From contig JAHDKO010000005.1 in the NCBI GenBank assembly GCA_018436855.1, positions 43,711-107,710 of the forward strand: 64,000 nucleotides of DNA, written 5' to 3'. The notes under the pieces are model-generated. The model was given only the letters and a program-made list of their open reading frames with translations, had not been told where the DNA came from and ran no database searches. Within the stretch, counting starts at the first letter, position 1, and each line of letters opens with the position of its first letter. The stretch is from Deltaproteobacteria bacterium (lineage in GTDB: Bacteria; Desulfobacterota; Desulfomonilia; UBA1062). Shown one piece after another: positions 33,063 to 41,277 of the stretch. Position numbers and translations under genes: made by a program.

Positions 33063-33680
33063 ATGGGCATGGCAGTGATGCAGGGCGGCGGCGCCGATCT
33101 CCGCAACCGGCCCGACCAGGCCGCGGCCGTAAGGCGGGCGGCGGCGGGAGATCGGGAGGCGTTCGAGGAGCTCATGAATACCTATCACCGGAGGATATTC
33201 GCCATGGTGTACAGCCGGATCACCTCGCGCATGGACGCGGAGGACATCACGCAGGAGATCTTCGTGCGGGCCTTTCAGGGGGTGAGGTCCCTGCGGGATC
33301 CGGAGCTGTTCAAGCCCTGGCTCTACCGGATCGCGCTGAATGCGGTCAACGACTTCCTGAGGAAAAAGCGCCTGCATTCCATCTTCACCCTGTTCACCCG
33401 GGAAAGGGACGAAGGCGAGGTCCCGGATCCGATCGGCGGCGGTCCCGATTATCTGGAGCGCAAGGAGTTCTGGACCCGTCTCAAGGAGTTTTTCTCCCGG
33501 CTTTCACCGTCAGAGCGCGAGGTGTTCAGGCTGAGGTTTCTCGACGGCCTGTGCATCAGGGAGGTCGCAGAGGTGATGGAAAAGAACGAGAGCACGGTCA
33601 AGACGCATCTTTATCGCGCCGTGGAGAAATTCCGCAGGGAAAGAGACCTCGCGGGACTCCTTAAGGAGGAGATGTCATGA
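33063..33680 (+). CDS. ECF RNA polymerase sigma factor
   Basis: A 205-residue sigma-70 family factor of the extracytoplasmic-function group. Region 2 (about 30-100) contains Phe-Ala-Met-Val-Tyr, Asp-Ala-Glu-Asp-Ile-Thr-Gln-Glu-Ile-Phe-Val-Arg-Ala-Phe; region 4 (about 140-200) has the Leu-Ser-Pro-Ser-Glu-Arg-Glu-Val-Phe and Glu-Val-Ala-Glu-Val-Met helix-turn-helix. Its stop overlaps the start of the anti-sigma gene (ATGA at 33677), and a Spy/CpxP-like gene follows, so the three form an envelope-stress operon. Several Met codons near the N-terminus make the exact start uncertain. Confidence 0.92.
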   Translation: MGMAVMQGGGADLRNRPDQAAAVRRAAAGDREAFEELMNTYHRRIFAMVYSRITSRMDAEDITQEIFVRAFQGVRSLRDPELFKPWLYRIALNAVNDFLRKKRLHSIFTLFTRERDEGEVPDPIGGGPDYLERKEFWTRLKEFFSRLSPSEREVFRLRFLDGLCIREVAEVMEKNESTVKTHLYRAVEKFRRERDLAGLLKEEMS

Positions 33681-34219
33681 GCGATGATAAAAAAACCCGG
33701 TGCGACATCGGGCAGGTGATCCGTTGCGTGGTGGACGAAAACGATCTGGACGGGGAGCAGAGGCGCCATCTGGATGAGTGCCCGGTCTGCAGAGAAGAGC
33801 TGCGGCGCCTGGAAGGCGGGCTTCGCCGGCTCGAACGCACGGCTGCGGAATATACCCCCGGGCCTGTGCGGAGGCCTGCCCTGCCGGTCGAGGAGTCTGC
33901 ACTGCCGCACAGGCCTGCCTTCGGATGGCGGCTCGCCTGGGGAACGGCCTTCAGCCTTGCACTGGTGATGCTGATCGCCGTGTGGACCCTGTTTCGCGGC
34001 GGTCTCTCCCCCGAGAGCTACCAGGACGTAGCACGGGAGATGGCCGAGGACGAGATGCTTCTGGCAGAGGTTATCGTGCTGGAGGAGAATCCGCTGCCCG
34101 ATGCATACCGGGAGATCTCTCCCGAGGAAACGTCCGGGATCGACGAGGAGATATTCGATTTCATCGTACCCGTGGAAGGCTGGAGCACGGATCAAGAATC
34201 GGGAACAAAGGAGGTATGA
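33677..34219 (+). CDS. Anti-sigma factor with zinc finger and membrane anchor
   Basis: A 180-residue inner-membrane anti-sigma factor. The N-terminal domain carries the zf-HC2/ZAS type pattern Cys, then His-Leu-Asp-Glu-Cys-Pro-Val-Cys at about 35-42, which binds zinc and the sigma factor. One transmembrane helix lies at about 96-116 (Ala-Phe-Ser-Leu-Ala-Leu-Val-Met-Leu-Ile). The acidic periplasmic tail of about 60 residues is the probable sensor region. It overlaps the sigma gene by four bases, and the next gene starts two bases after its stop. Confidence 0.87.
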   Translation: MSDDKKTRCDIGQVIRCVVDENDLDGEQRRHLDECPVCREELRRLEGGLRRLERTAAEYTPGPVRRPALPVEESALPHRPAFGWRLAWGTAFSLALVMLIAVWTLFRGGLSPESYQDVAREMAEDEMLLAEVIVLEENPLPDAYREISPEETSGIDEEIFDFIVPVEGWSTDQESGTKEV

Positions 34220-34220
34220 G

Positions 34221-34688
34221 ATGAGAAGGAAGAATGTCGCGGTGCTCGTGGCCTGTGCGGTCATGCTCGTGTATCCGGTCGCTGCCGAGGCAATGAGGGG
34301 CGACGGGCCTCCGGGCAGATGGTGGCGGATGCCCGAGGTGGCGGATGCACTGGCGCTGAGCCAGGCGGACAAGGACTCGCTGGACGCGCTCTATGTGCAG
34401 AACCGGCGGGGCCTGATCGAGATCAAGAACGACCTGGAACGGGAGCGCTTCGAGCTGGAGAACATTCTCGATCAGCAGGATCTGGACGAGAAGGCGGCCA
34501 TGGACCAGTTCAGAAAGATCGAGCGCTACCGCGGGAAGCTCTCCACGGAGCGTTTCCGGTATCTCCTGGAGGTGAGGAAGATACTCGGGCACGAACGCTA
34601 CCAGAGGCTCATGACAATGGCCAGGGATCTCCACGGCAAGAGAGAAAAAAGGGGAGACGCTCCGGATGCTCCCCCTGCTCCTCAATGA
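34221..34688 (+). CDS. Spy/CpxP-like periplasmic stress protein
   Basis: A 155-residue periplasmic protein. Residues 1-23 are a signal peptide ending near Ala-Glu-Ala. The mature part is almost wholly helical and charged, with a Leu-Ser-Gln-Ala-Asp-Lys start, Asp-Leu-Glu-Arg-Glu-Arg and a second Leu-Ser-Thr-Glu-Arg helix, the layout of the LTxxQ (Spy/CpxP) and metal-sensor CnrX-like family. These proteins buffer misfolded periplasmic proteins or sense metals. The ATG at 34221 has a perfect AAAGGAGG site overlapping the anti-sigma gene end, so it is the third gene of the sigma operon and could relay the stress signal. Confidence 0.85.
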   Translation: MRRKNVAVLVACAVMLVYPVAAEAMRGDGPPGRWWRMPEVADALALSQADKDSLDALYVQNRRGLIEIKNDLERERFELENILDQQDLDEKAAMDQFRKIERYRGKLSTERFRYLLEVRKILGHERYQRLMTMARDLHGKREKRGDAPDAPPAPQ

Positions 34689-35032
34689 GACGGTGTCGGG
34701 CGGCCGGCTGCTTTCAGGTCTCCCGACCAGGCTTTCCCCCGAGCCGTTCGGAGCATGAACGCCGGCTGCGGCTTCCCTGGCGGGGAGACAGCGGGCGGTT
34801 CCCTTTCGCCTGATGCCGGAAACCTGGGTTTCCTCTGCCCGGCGCTGTGTTTTTTTCCATCGATTCCTTGCGGGTGGCAGTCTCTCTGCCCCGTTGCGCG
34901 GGCTTTTTCCCCGGACCCTCATTCATCGTCTTCACTACGTGTTCAGCCGGATTCATCCCCCGGTGCTTCGGTGACGATAAGGGACAAAAGAGGCGTCTTG
35001 CGTGAAGGCGCCCGTTTCTTGAAGGACCGGAC
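34689..35032. other. Intergenic region after the sigma operon
   Basis: About 340 bases with a probable terminator (34888-34908). No gene or clear promoter is seen. Confidence 0.4.
34888..34908 (+). terminator. Probable terminator of the sigma operon
   Basis: GCCC-CG / CG-(c)-GGGC stem with one bulge and a three-base loop, directly followed by TTTTT. Confidence 0.45.
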
Positions 35033-36130
35033 ATGGACTGCAGACATCCACAAGAAATCATCACGAGGCACCGGGCCACAGTCTGGCTGGCGATCCTGCT
35101 CGTTCTGACATGTGCCGCGGCTGCCTGCAGGATCAGGGGCGAGAGCGGCGATGTCGGTACGGCGGCAGCGGTCGTGATCGGCCCCGAAGGCGGGGTGGTT
35201 GAAATCACCGACCCTGCCAGCGGGATATTCGGAGCCAAGGTGTATGTTCCCGCTGGCGCGCTGGACAGCGAACAGGGCATCTCCCTGTCCCGGAGGGATC
35301 TCCCTGCCGCTCTCCCCGCCGGGTGTTGGACAGGGGGCAGGTGCATCGATTTCCACCCTGACGGCATCCGGTTCTCCCAGCCGGTCCTGCTCTATCTCCC
35401 CTATGACGACACCAACAACGACGGGATCATCGACGGCCGCGCGGTCCGGGAGGAAGACCTCTTCGTGCTCTACTACAACATCCTGGACAGCCGGTGGGAG
35501 GAGATGCCCCTGTACGGCGCCGATACGGTCAACAACCTGGCCGTGGTGGAATCGGGGCATTTCAGCACCTACCTCGTAGCCGTGGACACCGCCGATGCCC
35601 GGACCCTCGATTCGGACTTCCCGGACACAGGCACGGAACCCTCCTTCGAACCCGGTGAATGTTACCTGGGAAACGACAATGTCTGTCACTATTCCCACAT
35701 GACGGTTCTGCGAAGGGAGACCGGGCTGACCGCCATCGTGGACAGGAACCTGACCTATGTCAACAGCGGCATTGTCGCCGTGATCAGCGAAGACGGCTGT
35801 TCGGCCACCTTCGATGCCGTCAGTGCCTTTGCCAAGGTGCTGGCCTCGGGTGACGCAGCCCAGTGGAACTGGGAGGGCGAATTCGTGAGGGAGCACACCT
35901 TTCTCATGGATTACGAGGTGAGGCAGGACGACGCTCTCTCCTCTTCGGAATCCGGCGAGACAGGCACGGACGACGGTGCGGGGGGTATCTTCTGCCGGGT
36001 CGAGGCAGTCGATGCGAACATGGTGAAGATAACCTGGGAGATCGATGTCTTCGAGCAGATCATCTACCAGACGACTCCCCAGGGATCCGGGCACTGCCTG
36101 GCGATACGCTTCCGCGCAACCCACCAGTGA
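35033..36130 (+). CDS. Lipoprotein with ZU5-like domain and acidic Ca-type loop
   Basis: A 365-residue exported protein. The N-terminal helix ends in an Ala-rich Cys motif (about residue 32), a probable but not ideal lipobox. Residues about 48-105 match the ZU5-like pattern: Ile-Gly-Pro-Glu-Gly-Gly-Val-Val-Glu, then Lys-Val-x-Val-Pro-Ala-Gly-Ala-Leu. Then comes Asp-Thr-Asn-Asn-Asp-Gly-Ile-Ile-Asp-Gly (about 126-135), a dockerin/EF-hand-like calcium loop. The C-terminal 150 residues have no family I recognise. ZU5-like modules occur in large bacterial surface proteins. Not obviously related to the four-paralog family, though it shares the acidic-loop feature. Confidence 0.75.
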   Translation: MDCRHPQEIITRHRATVWLAILLVLTCAAAACRIRGESGDVGTAAAVVIGPEGGVVEITDPASGIFGAKVYVPAGALDSEQGISLSRRDLPAALPAGCWTGGRCIDFHPDGIRFSQPVLLYLPYDDTNNDGIIDGRAVREEDLFVLYYNILDSRWEEMPLYGADTVNNLAVVESGHFSTYLVAVDTADARTLDSDFPDTGTEPSFEPGECYLGNDNVCHYSHMTVLRRETGLTAIVDRNLTYVNSGIVAVISEDGCSATFDAVSAFAKVLASGDAAQWNWEGEFVREHTFLMDYEVRQDDALSSSESGETGTDDGAGGIFCRVEAVDANMVKITWEIDVFEQIIYQTTPQGSGHCLAIRFRATHQ

Positions 36131-36480
36131 TACCGCTGAAAGCCCCGGGTACGCCTCTGCCGGCAAGCAGGGATGTGTCCGGCGGACAGCCTCATGCAAC
36201 GGGAAGCCCGGTGCTTCAGAGCCGTAGCCCTGCGGGGGAATGATCCGTGATCCCTTCATCCGCGGCGTCTCGTTCACCGAACTCCGAGCCGGCTTTTTGA
36301 TGTGGGCTTGCGTTCTTTCCGTGATTCCGGACATCCTTCCCGGGGACCGGGTCTCCGCGAAGCCCCGCCATGGCCGGAAGCATGAAGAAACCCTGCCCTG
36401 GAGAAATTCAGGAGCGACAGGAGAGCGGAAAAGATCAGATCCCGCGGCACCCTCTTTTTTCAAGACCGGTGGAATAAAAG

Positions 36481-36508
36481 ACCAGGCGGCGCACGAAGTC
36501 CGCCTGGT
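36481..36508 (-). terminator. Hairpin, terminator-like on the minus strand
   Basis: ACCAGGCGG at 36481-36489 pairs perfectly with 36500-36508. On the minus strand it is followed by CTTTTATT. No minus-strand gene is evident upstream of it, so its role is unclear. Confidence 0.4.
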
Positions 36509-36607
36509 GAAAAAATAATGGAACTACTGGAGTAATTTCCTTTTTCGGCAAACCAAGCCCTCACCATGAGACCTCTGTGCGGGCAGGGCATATTCTTCCA
36601 AGGGCGG

Positions 36608-36631
36608 GTTTCCCTTAAGGGAAACTTTTTT
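36608..36631 (+). terminator. Palindromic terminator upstream of cfa
   Basis: GTTTCCC and its complement around TTAA (36608-36625), followed directly by six T. Confidence 0.65.
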
Positions 36632-36705
36632 CGGACACGGGGCGGGTCCCGGGTGACAGGGCTGCTGGAAAAGCCAAAAATAACAATAGTTTCGGATGGT
36701 TGATC

Positions 36706-36733
36706 TTGACAACGCCCAATGCCCTCATATCAT
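36706..36733 (+). promoter_or_regulatory. Promoter of the cfa-flavoprotein operon
   Basis: Perfect TTGACA at 36706-36711, a 16-base spacer, TATCAT at 36728-36733. It lies inside the frame upstream of 36770, which argues for the ATG at 36770 as the real start. Confidence 0.7.
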
Positions 36734-36769
36734 GAAATAGTGCGTGAACATCTGCATGAGGGGGAAGTT

Positions 36770-37891
36770 ATGGCGAAATATGATGCCCCGCGTATCATGC
36801 GGGATCTCCTTCTCACCGCGGGCATCGGGATCAACGGAAACAATCCGTGGGATATCACTGTACATCACCGGGATTTTTACGACAGGGTCATGCGCGGCGG
36901 CGTGCTCGCCTTGGGCGAGTCCTACATGGATGGATGGTGGGACTGCGTGGCACTGGATCAGCTGTTCGACAAGGTGCTCAGAGCCCGGCTCGACAAAATG
37001 CTCAAAGGCAACCTCCAGGTCGCCTGGCACGCCTTCACGGCGAAGCTGTTCAATCTTCAGAAGAGGGCGCGAGCCCACGAGGTGGGAAGGAGACATTACG
37101 ATATCGGGAACGATCTCTACCGCGCGATGCTGGATTCGAGGCTGGTCTATACCTGCGGTTATTGGAAAAACGCGAAAAACCTTGATGACGCCCAAGTGGC
37201 CAAGATGGATCTGGTATGCCGGAAGACCGGGATAAAGCCCGGGATGCGGGTTCTGGACCTGGGGTGCGGATGGGGCTCATTTGCCCGGTATGCAGCTGAG
37301 GCCTACGGTGCGGAGGTAACCGGGGTCACCATATCGAAAGAACAGGTGGCGCTGGGAAAAGAGCTATGCAAAGGCCTGCCGGTCGATATCAGGTACCAGG
37401 ACTACCGGGAGGTGACCGGAACATACGACCGGGTCGTCTCCATCGGAATCCTTGAACACGTGGGCTACAAAAACTACCGGACCTACATGGAGGTGGTGGA
37501 CAAGACCCTCAAGCACGACGGGATCGGGTTTTTCCACACCATCGGGGGCAACGTGAGCATCACCATCGGCAACCCCTGGACCACGAAGTATATCTTTCCC
37601 AACGGGCAGGTGCCCTCGATCGCGCAGCTCGGCCAGGCCATGGAAGGGCTCATGGTCATGGAAGACTGGCATAACTTCGGACCCGACTACGACCGGACGC
37701 TCATGGCCTGGTACGAGAACTTCGAACGGCACTGGCCCGAGCTGAAAAACCGCTATGACGAGCGGTTTCACCGGATGTGGCGGTTCTATCTCCTGAGCTC
37801 CGCCGGTGCGTTCCGGTCACGCTTCATACAGCTGTGGCAGGTGGTGATGACCAAGCCCGGCTCGCTGCCTCCCGAGTGCAGGCTCGTGTAG
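36770..37891 (+). CDS. cfa: Cyclopropane-fatty-acyl-phospholipid synthase-type methyltransferase
   Basis: A 373-residue SAM-dependent enzyme that adds a C1 unit to the double bond of membrane phospholipid acyl chains. It is very close to E. coli Cfa (382 residues): the SAM loop Leu-Asp-Leu-Gly-Cys-Gly-Trp-Gly is at about 162-169, and active-site C129, E229 and H256 correspond, with a constant offset of ten, to E. coli C139, E239 and H266; the Tyr of Ala-Trp-Tyr is also present. The ATG at 36770 has a GAGGGGG site; an upstream ATG at 36719 lies before the promoter -10. A flavoprotein gene starts 10 bases after the stop, an unusual partner that suggests reduction of the methylene product to a methyl branch. 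Confidence 0.93.
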   Translation: MAKYDAPRIMRDLLLTAGIGINGNNPWDITVHHRDFYDRVMRGGVLALGESYMDGWWDCVALDQLFDKVLRARLDKMLKGNLQVAWHAFTAKLFNLQKRARAHEVGRRHYDIGNDLYRAMLDSRLVYTCGYWKNAKNLDDAQVAKMDLVCRKTGIKPGMRVLDLGCGWGSFARYAAEAYGAEVTGVTISKEQVALGKELCKGLPVDIRYQDYREVTGTYDRVVSIGILEHVGYKNYRTYMEVVDKTLKHDGIGFFHTIGGNVSITIGNPWTTKYIFPNGQVPSIAQLGQAMEGLMVMEDWHNFGPDYDRTLMAWYENFERHWPELKNRYDERFHRMWRFYLLSSAGAFRSRFIQLWQVVMTKPGSLPPECRLV

Positions 37892-37901
37892 GAGAAGGAA
37901 T

Positions 37902-38852
37902 ATGCTCGAATCGGATGTGATCGTGATCGGAGGCGGCCCTGCCGGGGCGAGCTGCGCGTGGAAGCTCAGGCAGTACGGCCGGGAGGTCACTGTCATCGAC
38001 AAAGAGACCTTCCCCCGGGCAAAGCCCTGTGCCGGCTGGATCACCCCGGCCACGTGCAGGAACCTCGATATCCGGCCGGGGGCCTATCCGTTCGGCATAC
38101 TCGCCATCCGGCGCATTGTCGTGCACGCCTATGGCAGACGTTTTGCCGTGCCCACCAAGCAATATTCCATCCGGCGCAGCGAATTCGACTCATGGCTGCT
38201 GGAGCGGGCCGGGGTGCCCGTGCACACCCACCGGGCGCGCACGATCCGCGAGGAAGGCCGGACGTTCGTGATCGACGATGCCTTCAGATGCCGGTTTCTG
38301 GTCGGCGCCGGGGGCACGGCCTGCCCCGTGTACGCGACCTTTTTCCGCGACAGGAGGCCCCGGCCCAGGGAGTCCCTCATCGTGACCCTGGAAGATGAGT
38401 TCGCCTGTCCGGGCGCCGATCACGTGAGCCGGCTGTGGTTCTTTGAGGACGGTCTTCCCGGCTATGCCTGGTACGTCCCCAAGAGCGGCGGCTTCATCAA
38501 CGTCGGCCTGGGCGGGAAATACCGCAAGCTCACCGGCAGCGGCAAGGGCATCCGTGAGCACTGGGAGCCGTTCGAAAAAAAACTGAGACGGCTTTCCCTG
38601 GTGGATGACCACGAGTTCTCTCCCAAGCGGCACGCCTATTTCATCAGGCAGGACACCGGGCCCATGCAGCTGGGCAACGTCTATATCACCGGCGATGCAG
38701 CCGGCCTTGCCACCATCGACATGGGGGAGGGCATCGGCCCGGCGGTCAGGAGCGGGATTCTTGCGGCAGAGGCCATTATCACCGGCAGGCGCTATTCCCC
38801 GGCCCGGCTGAGCAGGCTCAGCCTGTGGAGCTTCCTGTTTCCCATCGTATAA
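37902..38852 (+). CDS. Geranylgeranyl-reductase-family FAD oxidoreductase
   Basis: A 316-residue flavoprotein. The N-terminal Rossmann fold is Val-Ile-Gly-Gly-Gly-Pro-Ala-Gly-Ala, followed by the family signature Phe-Pro-Arg-Ala-Lys-Pro-Cys-Ala-Gly-Trp. A second FAD motif, Gly-Asp-Ala-Ala-Gly, begins the C-terminal part, which ends with a short hydrophobic tail. Family members reduce isolated carbon-carbon double bonds in lipids or isoprenoids. The AGGAGAAGG site and 10-base spacing after cfa indicate one operon, so its likely substrate is a membrane acyl chain or the methylated intermediate made by Cfa. This role is inference. Confidence 0.87.
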   Translation: MLESDVIVIGGGPAGASCAWKLRQYGREVTVIDKETFPRAKPCAGWITPATCRNLDIRPGAYPFGILAIRRIVVHAYGRRFAVPTKQYSIRRSEFDSWLLERAGVPVHTHRARTIREEGRTFVIDDAFRCRFLVGAGGTACPVYATFFRDRRPRPRESLIVTLEDEFACPGADHVSRLWFFEDGLPGYAWYVPKSGGFINVGLGGKYRKLTGSGKGIREHWEPFEKKLRRLSLVDDHEFSPKRHAYFIRQDTGPMQLGNVYITGDAAGLATIDMGEGIGPAVRSGILAAEAIITGRRYSPARLSRLSLWSFLFPIV

Positions 38853-38995
38853 ACCAGGAGGCAAAGGATATCTTTGACCGGCACCTCCCCGTATTGTCCC
38901 TGAGGCATATGCGATTATTCTTATCTACGGCAGCCGGACTCCCCCTTCCGGCCGTGCCGCGATCCCGGGTTTTCTCACGGGCGTATCCTTCGCCT

Positions 38996-39826
38996 TCACT
39001 TCAGGGCGTCTCCGGGAGGTATATCTTCCTGCGCGAGAATGCTGTCGATTACGTGCTGCTTTGAGAAATGGGCCGCGCTCAGGTAATGCATGGCCCCTTC
39101 GCGCCCCAGGATCCTCGTCCTGATTTCCCGGGGAGGACATCCTTTGCGGTGGAGATCCATGACCCGTGCTTGAAGCTCTTCCATGAACCCGATCTTTGCC
39201 CCCAGGGCCTCCCTGCCGTTCTCGATCCTGCCCTTGAGCCCGCAGAAGATCGTGGAGAAATCCAGCGGGAAGAGCTGTTTCAGTGACGAGAGGATGAGCG
39301 GAAAGTCCTCGTCGCGCCTCAGATAACGGATGGTCTTCCCGCAGAAGAGATCCCCGGTGAAGAGCCAACCCTCGTTCGGCTCCAGCAGGCATGCATGATC
39401 GGGCGAATGTCCGGGGGTGTGGATGACCCGGAAAACGCGGTCGGAAAGCTCGATGGAATCGCCCAGAGGTGCGGCCCGTGAAGGGTCGGGGCATCCCCAG
39501 ACCACTCGCTGGTAGAGCCTGAGCCCGATTCTGACCGGGTCGGCGATAAAGGGCAGGGCCTCTTCCCGGGCGTATGCTGCCGCGCCGAATACCCGCCTGA
39601 TCATCGCGTTGTTCCCGATATGGTCCTCGTGATGGTGTGTGTTGACGATCGTGGTGATGCATCTGCCCGCCAGCGCGTTCATGAACTCGCGGCGTGCATG
39701 GACGGCCCCGGTGTCGAAGAGCGTGTCCCCCACCAGAAAGGCATGGACCGTATACGGCACATACGGCCCCATGCTCCTGCCCATGAGAAAACCCGTGACC
39801 TCTCCCCACCTCCTGACCCGTATCAT
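38996..39826 (-). CDS. Metallo-beta-lactamase-fold hydrolase
   Basis: A 276-residue MBL-fold enzyme. The metal site is visible as His-His-His-Glu-Asp-His (HxHxDH), a later His in His-Thr-Pro-Gly-His-Ser, and the Asp in Gly-Asp-Leu-Phe-Cys-Gly. Members hydrolyse thioesters, glutathione conjugates or other esters; the substrate is not evident. The frame runs further upstream, but the ATG at 39826 overlaps the stop of the MarR gene (ATGA) and gives the family length. It is co-transcribed with and probably repressed by MarR. Confidence 0.87.
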   Translation of the reverse strand: MIRVRRWGEVTGFLMGRSMGPYVPYTVHAFLVGDTLFDTGAVHARREFMNALAGRCITTIVNTHHHEDHIGNNAMIRRVFGAAAYAREEALPFIADPVRIGLRLYQRVVWGCPDPSRAAPLGDSIELSDRVFRVIHTPGHSPDHACLLEPNEGWLFTGDLFCGKTIRYLRRDEDFPLILSSLKQLFPLDFSTIFCGLKGRIENGREALGAKIGFMEELQARVMDLHRKGCPPREIRTRILGREGAMHYLSAAHFSKQHVIDSILAQEDIPPGDALK

Positions 39827-40305
39827 GGTCTGCCGCCCCCGGACATGGAACTTTGCCCTTCCATGAGCACTTCGGCGGACTTGAGGTTTGCCAGGATCCT
39901 CTCGAGCATGGCCTCGAACGCATCCACCTCGGCCTTTGAGAAACCGGCGTAACCGAGCGAGGTCATCTCTTGAGACACGCGGGCATAGACGTCCTGAAGC
40001 TCCCGGTTCTTTGCCGTGAGCCGGATGTGTATCCTCCGGCGGTCTTCCCCGGATGGGACGCGGGTGACATGACCGGAACGCTCCAGGATATCGAGCATGG
40101 CCGTGAGGGTGGATTTTTTCAGTGAGGTCATGGCTGCGAGATCCCGGATCGGCACATCGTCTCTTCTCCACAGGGCAAAGAGGATTCTCCCCAGCGAGGG
40201 GGTGATGTCGTGGATGCCGTGGTCCCTGAGCATCCTGGAGAAGATGCGGCCCGATATCTGGTGCATCTGCGCGATAAGAAACGCCCCTTTCCTCACGTGC
40301 TTCAT
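39823..40305 (-). CDS. MarR-family transcriptional regulator
   Basis: A 160-residue winged-helix repressor. The DNA-binding region (about 35-105) contains Ile-Arg-Asp-Leu-Ala-Ala-Met-Thr-Ser-Leu-Lys-Lys-Ser-Thr recognition helices, and the wing ends with Arg-Ile-His-Ile-Arg-Leu-Thr. The start has a GGGAGGGAAAGGG site. It is the first gene of an operon with the MBL hydrolase. A palindrome (40355-40366) lies between the -35 and -10 of its promoter, so it probably represses itself and the hydrolase until a ligand binds. Confidence 0.9.
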   Translation of the reverse strand: MKHVRKGAFLIAQMHQISGRIFSRMLRDHGIHDITPSLGRILFALWRRDDVPIRDLAAMTSLKKSTLTAMLDILERSGHVTRVPSGEDRRRIHIRLTAKNRELQDVYARVSQEMTSLGYAGFSKAEVDAFEAMLERILANLKSAEVLMEGQSSMSGGGRP

Positions 40306-40350
40306 CCCTTTCCCTCCCTGGAGACAGTCGGATAAATGGTTCTAATTAAA

Positions 40351-40377
40351 ACTATACGAGATCGTACAATAAATCAA
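40351..40377 (-). promoter_or_regulatory. Promoter and palindromic operator of the marR-MBL operon
   Basis: On the minus strand, TTGATT (plus 40372-40377), a short 15-base spacer, TATAGT (plus 40351-40356). Inside the spacer lies the palindrome TACGA-GA-TCGTA (40355-40366), typical of MarR sites. Confidence 0.55.
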
Positions 40378-40451
40378 GAAGGGTTGTTTCATCAGGGCAC
40401 AGGGCCTATTAAGAAGAAGCCGTTGTCCTGGAGAAGCCGGAATGATATCGA

Positions 40452-40480
40452 TTGACCGGCCGCGGGATATGGAGTAGTTT
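40452..40480 (+). promoter_or_regulatory. Possible promoter for the small helical protein gene
   Basis: TTGACC at 40452-40457, a 17-base spacer, TAGTTT at 40475-40480, 45 bases before the start codon at 40525. Confidence 0.35.
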
Positions 40481-40524
40481 TTTTAAAAAAGAATATGTGA
40501 GCCAGTTTATGAAAGGAGGGAGCC

Positions 40525-40800
40525 ATGGACTCCGAAATGGAACTTGAAGCCAAAAAGGTGCTGATAAAGCGCAAGCATGAGCTCCATGAAGAAACGCTGA
40601 GAAAGATCATAGAGGAGCTGCAGTACAATCTTGCGCACTACGACAAGTTTGACGGCCTGGAGAGTATCTTCGCCCACGTGAAGACCAATGCCGAAGCCCT
40701 TCTTTTCCTGTGTCAGGAGCGCAAGCGGGACAGGGACAAGCGCAAGGACCCCGCCCATCCGGTCACGTCGATTTCCCCGCAGGGATCGGATCTCGAATAG
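40525..40800 (+). CDS. Small charged helical protein of unknown function
   Basis: A 91-residue cytoplasmic protein. The first 75 residues form a continuous, strongly charged helix (many Glu, Lys, Arg), likely a coiled coil, and the tail is Pro/Ser-rich. No family recognised. A near-perfect GAAAGGAGGG site precedes the ATG, and third-position GC bias supports coding. Confidence 0.7.
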   Translation: MDSEMELEAKKVLIKRKHELHEETLRKIIEELQYNLAHYDKFDGLESIFAHVKTNAEALLFLCQERKRDRDKRKDPAHPVTSISPQGSDLE

Positions 40801-41277
40801 CCGTTCCGGCGGAATGTCCACCGCCGTGCGCGCCCCCGGCGGACGCGAAGGGCACGACCCTGATGATCTGCCGGTCGTTCGGACGGCACCCCCTTTTCAG
40901 CCAGGCAAAAAAGGCGGCCTTCTCTTATTCCGCTCGAGAGGGGCTCCGGATTTCACGGGGTGTGAGAGGGGATGCCGGATAGGGATGGATTTGACCGGGA
41001 GACACCGGCATATCCCGGTGCCCGGCTTGGGCGATTCTTTCTCACGGGATTCGCGGTCCTTTGCCCCGCCGGCTGCCTGCCGGACGCCAGGCACCTGATC
41101 CGCATCCGGGACCCCCGCGGATGAATCCCCTGGAAAAGCTTCAGGCGATGCACGTCCGGGATACACCGGCCTTTCGGTCATTGTGCAAATGAAGGATGAC
41201 AGAGGGTTCTTTTCAAGCACGCGCAAGCACAGTATTATGTAATACAGGGGAAATGCCCGGGAAAAGGAGGTGATTCC
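40801..41277. other. Intergenic region upstream of cysK
   Basis: About 480 bases. A CACCGG/CCGGTG hairpin lies near 41002-41019, and the cysK promoter with an overlapping palindrome at 41210-41245. No gene is seen; the long opposite-strand open frame here is a shadow of the cys genes. Confidence 0.45.
41210..41245 (+). promoter_or_regulatory. cysK promoter with palindrome over the -10
   Basis: TTTTCA at 41210-41215, a 17-base spacer, TATTAT at 41233-41238. The palindrome GTATTA-TG-TAATAC (41232-41245) covers the -10, so a bound repressor would block transcription. Confidence 0.45.

Larger units (their letters stand above)
36131..36769. other. Intergenic region upstream of cfa
   Basis: About 640 bases. 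It contains a hairpin (36481-36508), a terminator-like palindrome (36608-36631) and the cfa promoter (36706-36733). Short open frames occur, but their composition is not gene-like. Confidence 0.5.

Noticed and set aside
34943..36463. 506-codon minus-strand frame over the ZU5-like lipoprotein
   Set aside because: Antisense to a protein with signal peptide and domain motifs; no ribosome site.
36240..36518. 92-codon plus-strand frame between genes
   Set aside because: No ribosome site, no family similarity and it runs through the hairpin at 36481.
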